A stretch of 64,000 nt of DNA from Acephala macrosclerotiorum (Eukaryota; Ascomycota; Leotiomycetes; Helotiales; Mollisiaceae): positions 62,001 through 126,000 of the forward strand of contig MU119224.1 in the NCBI GenBank assembly GCA_014904845.1, given 5' to 3'. A program made the translations under genes and the position numbers. The notes beneath the pieces were generated by a model. That model saw only the letters and a program-made list of their open reading frames with translations, did not search any database and was not told where the DNA came from. This document shows positions 37,091 through 48,061 of this stretch, piece by piece. Positions within the stretch are counted from its first letter, which is position 1. Each line of letters starts with the position of its first letter.

Positions 37091-39331
37091 TTAGCCCTCC
37101 AACAATGCTGGACCAGGCTTCTCATCCCCGAGTAGTTTCTTCAAGGCTTCCACCGTGATCTCTAGTACATCTTGACTTCTTGATTTTCTCAAGCACTCTT
37201 TCAAAGCATCGAGACCACCTGCTTCCCTTACCTTCGTAATTCCCCATTCTCCTACCTTTCCTGGCGCAGACACAACATTCAGTATGCAAACAACTCCCCT
37301 GTGTCTTAGTTCTTCTTCATCCTCCTTGCATAGCTGTAATAGTAGAGGCACTCCTCTATCTCTCTCCAGGATCGCATTAACAGCTGTGTCCCATTCTGTC
37401 AGACTTGCCATCGCACCACCCGCGGCTCTTCGGGTTTCGTAGTCCTCGGAATCGGTCAGTGCGAGCAGGATATGCATCCTATGACTTGCTTGCTTCCCTC
37501 CATCAGCAAATTTAGCTACACCTTCTGGCGCCTGCATGAGATTGCAGATAAGTTCGACGGTCGCTCGAGTGACCATCTTGTTATTCGATAGTAGCAGCTC
37601 CTCAATTTGCGGGAAAGCTATCCGGATGATTGGATTTCGTGCTGTGTCATCGGTAGAGGCAAGATTCGTAAGTGCAAGTAGGGATTCGAAGACGGGAAGC
37701 AAGTCTCGGTGCTCAACAGTAGGATCATCGGCGAGCAATAAGAGGAGTGGTCGGATTGCCGATATCATCGAGAGAGGATTCGAGCCGCCAAAAACATGAA
37801 GCGGGTTCGTGCTAATGAGAATACGAGCAAGTGCATGCGCAGTCGTTCGTCGTGCGGCAACATTGTCTGTAGGAAAGACGCTATATGCGTGCAGAAGAAG
37901 CTTGACAGCGCCTTGCTGAGCCATCTGACCACGAATCTTCGAGTTCTTAGACAGAGAGAATACAGTGGAGACTACAAGCATCAAAGATGCAGCTGATCCG
38001 TGCTGGCTGTGGGTGACAAGAATTGGAATAACTCCGGCCTCGAAGACGGCTTGACAACGCTTCAGAACATGCTCATCATCATTGAGAGGATCTAGCTTGG
38101 AGGACTTTGAGGCATTGGCGTATGCCTTAAGTTGGGTCATTCGCTTTTGTTCTTCGGTGAGAGCTGGCATGTAGGAGGTCAAATTGACAAGGATAGTCAG
38201 TGAACCATAAGTCGCGGGAGACTTGGCCGGAGCTTCGCCAAGAGCTTTGATCAAACTTTTCAAGAAAGTCTTGTCTGAGGCTAAGCTCTCCTTGACCTTT
38301 GGTTGCAAAGATGCATATGCTAGACCCTCTATTGAGCTATGCTGAGAGGCACTGTCTGAAAGCATGTTCTTGAACATATCCGAGAGCTCCTCTATGCTCG
38401 TTATCGACAGCTGTAGCTTGTCATCCTCTCCAGCACGGGGTGCAGAAGGAACAGCCTTCAATCCTGAAGTCAGTCAGAATACGGGAAGGGGCCGTTATAT
38501 ACTAAAATCGGAGGGATTGTGCGAGACACTAGATTGTTGAAAACCCACCTGAAGCTTAGCCAGTACTACAGCCGCCAAATTTCTGACTTCGACCGAATGA
38601 ATCCTCTGCTGAATAGACCCGTCCTCAGCAACATGATGCCTCTCTGGAGATGATACGTCCGCGGCAGTCGAGGGAGCATCGTTGACGATTTCGTCCAGCC
38701 ATTCTGTACAGTACTTCTTGATCATCTCCCGGCAAGCGGAATGCATACAGGCAGCATTCAGCATTTCCAGAGCGGCTTGCTCAACCTTCTTGCTTTTCCA
38801 CTTCCTCTTCATCAACGGTCCTAGACTGACCACGAATCCCTCCTTCAAGAAAAGCTCTGCAATGACATCAGGAACAACTGGAAATAGGCAAGAGGCGACG
38901 GAGAATGCAACGATGAAATCATCATAGGTGCCTTTGCTGACCGTCGAGTGAAAGAAGCTCGATAGTTGTTCAACTCCCTTGTCGCCAGCAGCCTTGAGAA
39001 ACGCAGAAGTAGTCAAAGTAGCGTGACCTCGAACTGTTGTTGCTTGCCTCATATCCAGATAGCCAAGGATAGTCTCAACGCAGTCCGCATCGATGAGCTC
39101 GTAGATGGGTTTGTGAACCTCTGGGGATCTCGTGGTATCAGATGAATCACCGTCAAGAATCTTGGCAAGCTTGTTGAGCTCTTTGCACGTTTCTTCATCT
39201 TCTTGGCCGCCTTCCATCAGCCGTGCTAGTAAAAGCAATGTCTGGTCCTCGATAGACGTATTTGGGCCTGGAGTCACACCTGTAGGTGCTGACATCTTGT
39301 GATCCGCATCGAAATCTGTCGGTACCGACAT
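37091..39331 (-). CDS. UCS-domain myosin chaperone (UNC-45/Cro1/She4 family)
   Basis: Cytosolic co-chaperone that folds or holds myosin motor heads; needed in fungi for actomyosin ring, septation and endocytosis. Two exons: 39331-38549 and about 38455-37091, giving 715 residues. The protein is an all-helical armadillo-type repeat array; the C-terminal half has the UCS hallmarks, including TRATVELICNLM, RRAAGGAMASL and a closing GVVCILNV region. The intron edge is slightly uncertain. With the GTGGGT donor at 38548, only the acceptor ending at 38456 keeps the frame; the nearer CAG acceptor needs a weak GTTTTC donor four bases downstream. Both give almost the same protein. Start chosen at the first in-frame ATG; another Met follows at residue 13. 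Divergent from TFB4 with 322 bases between start codons. Confidence 0.88.
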
Positions 39332-39653
39332 CCTGGTCAAGTCAAGTGTTGTTTGTGTTTGAATGAAAAGGAAGGAGAAGGGGAAGCTACTGGCAAGTGG
39401 GACGAGGGCTTGGTAGGGTTAGGTCACGGGACTAGGCGTTCATGGCAGGGGTCCAAATATATCCTTGTCCCCGCGATTGTCTATCCACAAGCTTGTTCTT
39501 CCCTAGGTCATCTGATTGCAATATATTGGGATCTCCGACTCGGTCTTTGAAATCTACCACCATAGTAACTAGGATCGGCTTGGGACAAGAAAACTTGTAA
39601 GAAGCAGCCTCGTCATTACGCCTCGAGACTGACATGCCTCGAATACATCCACG
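39332..39653. promoter_or_regulatory. Divergent promoter, UCS chaperone / TFB4
   Basis: 322 bases between two opposite start codons; both genes must use it. No clear known element other than general C/T-rich and GAAGG-rich tracts. Confidence 0.5.
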
Positions 39654-40823
39654 ATGAACGCGGTAGATGGCTCGGATCACTACGAAATTGTTACTGGAGG
39701 TTACTGTGTGTATCTGATTCTTTAGAGCAGTTGCTAACTCTACCGCAGGTGCTTATCCATCACTTCTAGTCCTTGTTCTCGACACGAACCCTCATGCATG
39801 GGCACTTCTCTCCCAAACCCTCCCGCTCTCCAAAGCCATAGCCAACCTCCTTGTCTTCATAAACGCCCACCTTGCCTTCAATAATGCCAATCAAGTTGCT
39901 ATAGTGGCTAGCCACAGCCATCGAGCAGCATGGCTTTACCCACGACCTCCACCCACGTCCGAAGATGTCGAGATGAGCGATGGCAGCAGACCTAACGTCG
40001 ACAATGCGAACAAATACCGCCCTTTCGCCCTCATAGAAGAGGCCCTCCTTACATCCCTCCGCAAACTCATCTCTACGACCACCGAAGCAGATGTCGCAAG
40101 CACAACTACAACGCAAATGGCTGGTGCTCTGACGCTGGCACTGTCATACATAAACAAGGCTACTATGTCCTACTCCGGCATCAGCACAGAATCTAAGCCT
40201 CCTCCCACAAGTCTCGAGACAACAGACAAGCCAACTGGTTTGCAGAGTCGAATCCTAGTCATTTCCGTTTCTGGAGACCTGGCACATCAATACATACCTA
40301 TAATGAATACTACGTTCGCCGCTCAACGTCTACAAATACCGATTGATATCCTAAAGCTAGCAGGAGATACGGTATTTCTACAGCAGGCGTCTGATGCTAC
40401 CAAGGGTATTTACATGCAATTACGAAATCCACAAGGTCTATTACAATATCTTATGATGGCTTTTCTGCCCGATCAAGTGGCAAGGAAACATCTCATTGCT
40501 CCGACACAAGAGGTGGTTGACTTTCGGGCAGCATGTTTTTGTCATAGAAAAGTCGTGGATATTGGGTTCGTTTGCAGCATTTGCTTGAGCAGTAAGTATC
40601 CCTTCTCGTCTCCTAATTGCATTGCGAACACTACTAACTCCTTAACGCAGTATTCTGCTCTCCGCCAGAAGGAGCAATCTGCCTTACCTGTTCAACACAC
40701 CTTGCCCTTGGCGAATACGGAGGAAAGCCAGCGGTAGTGCCAAGGAAAAAGAAGAAAAAGAAGAGAATAAACGGCGGGGTCGAGACAGGTAGTGCAAGAG
40801 GAACCCCAGCGCCAGGAGAATGA
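39654..40823 (+). CDS. TFB4: TFIIH core subunit TFB4 (p34)
   Basis: Structural subunit of TFIIH, acting in RNA polymerase II initiation and nucleotide excision repair; pairs with Ssl1/p44. Exons 39654-39699, 39749-40591 and 40651-40823 encode 353 residues. It starts with a von Willebrand A-like fold (SLLVLVLDTNPHAW; the metal-site motif is degenerate, as in the family), with conserved ALSYINKA, SRILVISVSGD and IPIDILKL segments. The C-terminal C4-type zinc finger begins CFCHRKVVDIGFVCSICLS and continues across the last intron to FCSPPEGAICLTC. The end is a Lys-rich tail (VPRKKKKKKR). A low-complexity Thr/Ser-rich insert lies between the first strands. Placement and length fit fungal TFB4. Confidence 0.94.
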
Positions 40824-41396
40824 AGGGCTAGGTGTTGGCCCCTCACTTCTTTCTGAGCTCGCGCTCGGGTCTAGGAGAATATGAAGCTAGCTTTGATTCG
40901 GATGTATGAATCTCGAGACCAAGCAAGAACTATCTATCTCTGTTTAGTTTTCGAATCGCTAGTGATCTGACAAGGATGTTCAACTAGTATTGAACTTGAT
41001 AACCAAAGAGGTCACCAGCTTCGTCAAACAGCAAGCGAGTTAAGGAGATTAGTGAGTTCATTTTTAGGTTCTAGGCAGTGTCTTATGCTAGCATAAGTGC
41101 ATGGCGATACAAGACAATCTGTGTAAAGCTATCTAGGTATCATCATCTCCCCGCAATCCTAGTACTCACGCAAACGCAACTGGTATCTCGATAGCCACCT
41201 CTGGAATTGAGTGTAGCCCCTCTCTTTGTCGCCATTCTGAGATGACAATTAATGCCATCTTAAGCCATTAGTCATTGCCATAATGTTCCACCGCTATGCT
41301 GGAAAGAAAACCATAAATAAGAAAGACCAAAACCACGAATCCGATCCATGAGCCAGGAATATAAATGGAAGCATGAATGCCCGCTTGACGGAGTAG
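40824..41396. other. Convergent spacer between TFB4 and the Ntn hydrolase
   Basis: 3' regions of two converging genes. No gene supported. Confidence 0.55.
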
Positions 41397-43174
41397 CTAG
41401 TCGATCCGGATCTTGCGAGCTCCTCGAACACAGCTGCCATTATCACCCAACCTCGACATCACACACCTTGCGTCCTTCTCGTTGGAGCTCATCGAAGCCA
41501 AAGCGAATGAGTCTGTGTTGTGTGCGAAATGGAGAAAGTAGCCCCAAGAGGTTTTCTTGACCGCCATCACCCCGATTGCACCGACCGAGTTACTGTTGCT
41601 GACTCCTGGATGACCCATGAAATCGTGTTGTACGAAAGACTCCATGGCCTCTTCTTCAGTGGCATCGGTATCTCGACCACCCAGAGCTCTTTTAGTATTG
41701 TGGTAGAGTCGCTCTGCGCACTTCTGGGACGCCATTGTCGTCGCCATATGTTCGCCAGTGCCGCTGGTCACCGCCGCCACGGAAATGCCATCTTCATCCC
41801 CAACATCGGCCGGAATCACAGCAGAACCGACTCCCACGAGAGCAGCCGGGCCGACACGACCACGATGCTTCATACCAATGCCTCCAGAAGAAGAGCCTGC
41901 AGCAATGTGGCCGTACATATCGATAGCGATAGCACCTACTGTATCAGTAATGATGTCGTCGTCCTCCTGGAATGGCTTCGCTAGAGATTCTGCTGTACCC
42001 TCTTGGAAGAATGAGCGGGAGCCGGAGCCTTCCGCTGTGTCACTTCGAGGCGAAGCATTGCCATCGCTACTGCCGGGCCTGTGAGTCTCAATTCCGGTCA
42101 TCATCACATCTGCTGGGGCTTTTGTGCCTGCGTTGGGACTTAGCAGAGAATGAGTGCGGTGGTCACTGCTCGCCAGTCGATTATGACGGGGTCGTTTGCT
42201 ACTTGAGCCGGTTGGGGAGAGTTGATGAATTCGAGCATTGCTGTATTGCACTCCAGGGCTAGGTGATCGGCCTCGAGTCGAAGCATCTTGGGCGAAGACG
42301 TCGAGTCCTGGCATGGGCTGTGGCGACGGAGAGTCTGGTTGCCCTTCGTTCCACGTACCATTCAAGACGGCATTGGTATGGTCTCGTCGCTGCTTAGCAC
42401 GGAGCTGCTCTTCGTACTGCAGATTCAATTGTTCTGCCTCCTCTGCCTGACTACCATGGGTACTTGGACTAGGGGTCAATCGACCGTCTCGAGCATCAGC
42501 GCGCTTTAAGTCTTCTCGCCAGCGTATGTATCGATCTCGAGCATTTCTGGAAACCAACATTTCATGGGGGACAACGGGTATTCCTTGTTCCCAAGCAAAA
42601 TCGGTAGCGCCTTGGCCGACGAGTAGGTTGGGAGGAACTCTTCGGAGAGACAAGGGTTTGTTGGATGCGTCTAGAATTGCGCGGGCCAAGTTGATAGGGT
42701 TTTTAATCTCTTTTTGCACATTTAGTAGCTGTAGGACGAATCAATGATTATCAACTTACGAGCTGTAGCCCCGCAAGCCCCGCTCCTCCCCATGTGATCA
42801 ACAACGGTAGCATCGCACTCCACAACGCCGTCAATGGCTAAATTGCTACCATATCCAGCATTGGTTATCTCCTTGTCCTCGAGCACCTTAATCGCCGCCT
42901 CAACTGCATCAACAGCTGTTCCGCCAGCCCTAAGGACTCTCATTGCCATTCGTGCGGCCCTGGATCGCGTCAGTCTACGATCTATCTATCGTGCACTATA
43001 CCAAGGCAAATAAAGAGAGTCAGAAACTTACCCATCACAAGCTGAAAGATGGATATGCTCATTGGTGGTGCTGTGGTAGCCTGCACCTGCATGAACAAAG
43101 ATAGCAGATACATTCGCAACGCGCGTCGGGGCGACTTGGGTTCTTCTGAACAGCTTATCAGTTGCCCCGTCCAT
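41397..43174 (-). CDS. Threonine aspartase / asparaginase-2 family Ntn hydrolase
   Basis: Member of the N-terminal-nucleophile amidohydrolases (glycosylasparaginase, plant-type asparaginase, Taspase 1), which cut themselves to expose a catalytic threonine. Exons 43174-43032, 42959-42760 and 42709-41397 give 551 residues. The alpha part shows VHAGAGYHS, AVDAVEAAIKVLED, and TNAGYGSNL with ECDATVVD, then QIKNPINLARAI, all as in Taspase 1. The nucleophile motif is DTVGAIAIDMYGHIAAGSSSGG, so cleavage is expected before the Thr of DTVG. Between these parts lies a roughly 170-residue Ser/Pro-rich insert with no visible structure. The start is the first ATG in the alpha frame; the frame is open about 120 bases further upstream but without ATG, so an extra 5' exon (for example from an ATG at 43431) is possible. 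The join at 42760/42709 uses an AAAAAG acceptor, needed to keep the frame. Substrate protein unknown. Confidence 0.85.
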
Positions 43175-44473
43175 GATTGGTTTGGGAATTGGTAGGTCAA
43201 CGTCTGAAGAGGGACGGTTGGAGGACAATCTTGTTGCCGCAACTGGGCTCAATTTCTTCTGGTTAGCGTTGCAACGAGGAAACACAGAAGGGACGTTTTC
43301 AATTTGGTGCTAGTTGGCTTGCTCCAAGCTTTAGAGATACCGTTGCACAATTGTCGTAGGCGGTTCCTAGTTGGCGAGAGCCCCTTGGAGATTTGGGATG
43401 CTCTGTATTCGATGCCTTTCGGGTGTGGCATGGAACTTGAGGATATTTATGGTGTAAGGTAGCGCTGCGTACGGTCTAACCATACCCCCGAGGTATGTGA
43501 GAATAGGATTGTTTGTAGGTCAATGGGTAGCCGAGTTTGGGGATCTTTGGGTGTTTCCAAAGGCGCAATTGTTCATAGACGCGTCAATTGGTGGCAGTAA
43601 TCGAGGAGGAAGGTAACGACGTGCAGATGTCTTCATTGAGATCGGGGGTGCATCTAAAAGTGGTGCCGTGAAGAATATGTAGGACGTCAACGTGTTATTG
43701 CAAGTCCCTTGTTTGGTCGAGGTCCGCCTAAAGAATTCTTATCAGTACGGACACTACGACATAACGACGGATCTTACACCACATGGGAGGTATCGTGAAG
43801 TTCTGGTCCAAGATTGTCTGCCCGACAATAGGAATATTGAGGCTCGCGAGATGGCTGCACACGCCCAAAGGTTCAGACTTTTGAGAGCATCGAGTTAACG
43901 CTATGCATCAGGCTCCCTTTTCACCCAGAGGCAATGAATGTTCAACGAGTCTTTAGGTACCGTAAATGAGTGACTTTGCCAGAATGCAAACAGAAGACAG
44001 ATGTGATTCTGAATGAATGAAGTAATGGGAATGTCCTCAGATGATAGAGCAGACTTTGCACAATGTCATTTCTCATTTCTGCATTTGGCAAGCACGATGA
44101 ATTATGCCTCTGCCTACCATGTCAAAAGGGGAACCTTGTCCCTTCCCCAGTCAATCTCTCCCACCCTTTCAACGATCAAGAACAGCACTGCCGATTCATC
44201 GCAATATCCCGAGGTCTCAACACCACCTGGGCAAGCTTGACGGGAGGTATTCAAAATCGCACGTGACGACCAAGCCAAGCCACATTCGGAGGCGGCGGGG
44301 TTACAATTGATAGGTCGACTTAGACGATTCCCACGCCCACTTGGTCGTCATCTCGAGGCTTTGGACGCGAACAACACCACGGAATCGCATTGAAGAAGGA
44401 AAACTTATTCCCTGCAGCTGTCGCATAACATCTCTGAAGAGGTGGAGGCGTGTAACGCAGGTTTTCATTCAAA
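43175..44473. other. Divergent intergenic region, Ntn hydrolase / ARP3
   Basis: About 1.3 kb between opposite start codons, with a possible extra 5' exon of the Ntn hydrolase at its left end. A GCACGTGACG element lies at about 44260-44269, some 210 bases upstream of ARP3. No other gene supported. Confidence 0.5.
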
Positions 44474-46150
44474 ATGGCTTCTCACACGCCGGCCGTTGTC
44501 ATGGACAAGTACGTCCCTCCCACTCCCCCAGGCACCCCTCAATGAGAGGAGGTGCTGTGTTATATCTACAATGTGACTGACAAATGTTCTGCAGCGGTAC
44601 CGGTTTCTCCAAGCTTGGTGAGTGCAATCTGGCAACTTCAATAGCATGACAACGTCTTACGAGTATGGAATATAGGTTTCGCAGGCAACGATTCTCCCTC
44701 TTTCGTCTTCCCTACCGCGATCGCAACGAAAGGCCCATCGGCCGCTGGTGGAGGAAGTGGTTCTGGACGCCCTGCAGTTGCGAACAAGCCATCCTATCTT
44801 ACAGGCGGGGCGGGACCCGGGGGACATTTGTCTATGAAGCGTGGAACAGAGGACCTTGACTTCTTCATTGGCGACGAAGCTCTTGCGGCAGCAAATGGAC
44901 CTGGTATGGATTCCGAGGAAATGCAGCCGCGTACACTCTGACTCTACTAGGATATGGCATACACTACCCCATTCGTCATGGCCAAATTGAGAACTGGGTA
45001 TGCGCCTTAAGTTCTAAGCTTTTAGGAAATAATTTATTAATGTGTATAGGATCATATGGAAAGATTCTGGTCCAATTCGATATTCAAATACCTTAGAGTC
45101 GAACCGGAAGACCATTACTTTCTCCTGACAGAGCCGGTAGGTTGCGTTGTACTTAGTGCAAAACATCATCTAACAAGTACTCTAGCCTCTGAATCCACCC
45201 GAGAACCGTGAGAACACGGCTGAAATCATGTTCGAATCCTTCAACTGTGCTGGTCTTTACATTGCAGTGCAAGCTGTGCTCGCTCTTGCGGCCTCGTGGA
45301 CCTCGTCGAAAGTGTCGGATCGATCGTTGACAGGAACAGTTATTGATTCAGGAGACGGTGTTACCCACGTTATCCCAGTTGCGGAAGGATATGTCATTGG
45401 ATCCTCTATTAAGTCTATTCCCATCGCTGGTCGAGATATCACTTATTTCGTACAGTCCCTCCTCCGAGATCGGGGGGAGCCGGATTCGTCCCTAAAGACT
45501 GCAGGTGAGATTAAGGAGGAGTACTGCTATGTTTGCCCAGACATAGTCAAGGAGTTCTCTCGCTTCGATCGCGATCCTACGCGATTTGCAAAGCATACCA
45601 TCACACAGCCTGGCGGACGCAAAGTCACTGTTGATGTCGGCTACGAGCGTTTCCTAGCCCCAGAAATCTTCTTCAACCCCGAAATATACTCTTCAGACTT
45701 CTTGACTCCACTTCCAACAGTTGTTGATGGGGTCATCCAGTCCTCTCCCATCGATGTTCGACGAGGATTGTACAAGAACATCGTTCTTTCTGGTGGAAGC
45801 ACATTGTACAAGGATTTCGGACGCAGATTACAACGTGATATCAAGCACCTCGTTGATGATAGGATCAGAGCCAGCGAAGCTCGAAGTGGAGGAGCACGAA
45901 GTGGTGGTCTAGAAGTTCAGGTCATATCACACAAGAGGCAACGACATGGTCCTTGGTTCGGTGGTAGCCTGTTAGGCCAAACACCCGAGTTCCGAAGCTA
46001 TTGTCACACAAAGGCCGGTTAGTAACCACCGAATAAGCCTCAAACAGTCTTCTTCGAAGGGCTTTTACTAATTATCGCCCAGAATATGATGAAATAGGTC
46101 CTTCCATTGTCCGAAGATTTGCTCTACTTGGTGGGCCCGGAGGATCATAG
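44474..46150 (+). CDS. ARP3: Actin-related protein 3 (ARP3)
   Basis: Subunit of the Arp2/3 complex, which nucleates branched actin at endocytic patches. Seven exons: 44474-44508, 44595-44617, 44676-44903, 44951-44997, 45050-45136, 45186-46017 and 46083-46150; total 439 residues. Actin-fold landmarks: nucleotide loop [15 protein letters not shown] at the N-terminus, [28 protein letters not shown], second phosphate loop DSGDGVTHV, and [16 protein letters not shown]. Arp3-specific features are the 30-residue Gly/Ser insert after ATKGP and the block [23 protein letters not shown]. The protein ends with [14 protein letters not shown]. The exon-rich 5' end is usual for fungal actin-family genes. 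Confidence 0.95.
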
Positions 46151-48061
46151 GTATAGATCAAGGAAGCGAGTGAGGCGTGAAAGCAGAAGCAATCAGCATA
46201 GGCTGAAAATCTGGTGCAAGAAGAGGTACATGAGGAGCCGTGGATGAAAATGATAGATTTGAGTCGAGCAAAAGCGCCATGCAAATAAAGAAACTTTCAA
46301 AAGTGCAAGCCTACAAATACTATCACACTCTGACATTGTGGCTCCTCCTGAAGCAAGAGCCTCTCTAATGGCATCAACAGTGCCTTCAGGCGAACAGGGA
46401 GTGGCTGGGCCATGGAGACTCTTTTACCACTTATACCAAGCTTTTATGCTGCTTATACTCGCTATGTTCTTACTCATATCATTGTAGCTTTAACGGCATG
46501 CCTTGAAGGGTGGAAGTCCGAGGATTTTGGGACACTGGGGGTATTTTTATTTCTTTCGCGAAGTATGGTTCGCCTCCCGTGATCGTTGGCTGCGGTCCCA
46601 ACTCTTTGGCTTCGTGGTAGCTTGAACCAAATCATCACATTATCATACACGCTCAGGTCATCGCGCCACTCCTGCTTGGAAGAATGTTGGCTTCAGCAGT
46701 AGAGGGCTTGGTGTCAAATCAAGACGTTCACATTTCAAAGCTCCGATGATCATCATAGAGCCGTTATCGGTTGCAACGCTTACCGGCTACTCAGATGTGA
46801 AAGTCAGCATGAAACAATATACAATCACAATAGTAAAATCCTCTTTCAGCGTCACATTCATGATCAAAGGCGTCTGGAAGGCAACGTGTTTGTATTTGGA
46901 ATATCTATGTAGCTTCTTATCTTCTGCAAAACGGGCAAATATCACCAAAGGCAATATTAACATTGAATGTATGAATCGCCTCACCTAGCAGGACATGATT
47001 AGGCTAGAACAAAGGGGCCTAGACCACAAACCCTTCTCAACGTACCGTAACACAAGACAAGCCCCCAATTTAGCTATGTAAAGCCACTGACGACTTACAT
47101 TAAGCACGGTTTCCAACATGATCTCTGTATCACGATGGCCCCATCTTTGTCATACAGTGACCCCCAAATTGGGGTGCCACTGTCATCATCTAAGTCTCTG
47201 GAATGTAGTTGCCTGCACGTGTCCGTTCTAAAATCCCGTTTTTTAGGAACTCGGTATGCCGACCGGAGACATCTCCGGTTCACTCAACACGGGGAATACT
47301 GCAGCTAGAAAGGATCTTCAGGGGTCATTGAACTCGAACGGCACAATAAGATGGTGAAGGGACCGGGTTATGCGCGTTGTGCAGGTTAAGGTAAACACCT
47401 ATAGGAGAATCATGTAAGACGGGAAAGGTGACGGCGTGTTCTCCTCGTTCCTTTCTTCCGTTCCTGAGGGGAGCCATTCAGAACTTCAAGCTGCCGTGCC
47501 GAAGTTACACAACTCTAGAGAAATGCTTGAACTTACAGAACTAGTTGGAGTGAACTAGGTTAATAGTAACGCCTTCTCCTTCCGGGTGGCTCCTTTCTCT
47601 CTTGAAGAGAGCAATTAGAAGTCTTGTGATTCAGGACGCACAAAACCAACAAGCTACAAAGCCTTGGATCAGACCAGTCATTGCTGGAGCTTCTCCAACA
47701 ATCGTCTGACTTGCTATCTCCTCGCGACCTGTGACGACAGCTTCACAGTATTGTAGAGAGGCATCCTCGTCCAGGTCAGGAAACTCTTCAGCCGGCGCTA
47801 GTCTTCGGCTACGATACACCCGTACGATATCTTTTTCAACGAGCAACAATCGAGACCAAAATTCCATTCCGAACCCCATCCTGAAGAAAACCTCGAAACC
47901 CAACCCTGATTGTGTCTCACACTTGTAAGAATATTCACCATAAATCCTAGCATGGGCAAAGCTATGCCTCGATACTGACGGAGGTGCAGTGACAAATAGT
48001 CGACCCAGAACCCCCCCCCCCGAAGATCGTAACGGTAGAACTTGCCACCCAACTCCCCAAG
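46151..48061. other. Intergenic region before the mpaB-like gene
   Basis: No gene supported. Frames on both strands at 46.7-47.0 kb are mirror readings of an AT-rich stretch. An 11-C run at 48011-48021 sits 40 bases upstream of the start codon at 48062, probably in the leader or core promoter. Confidence 0.5.
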
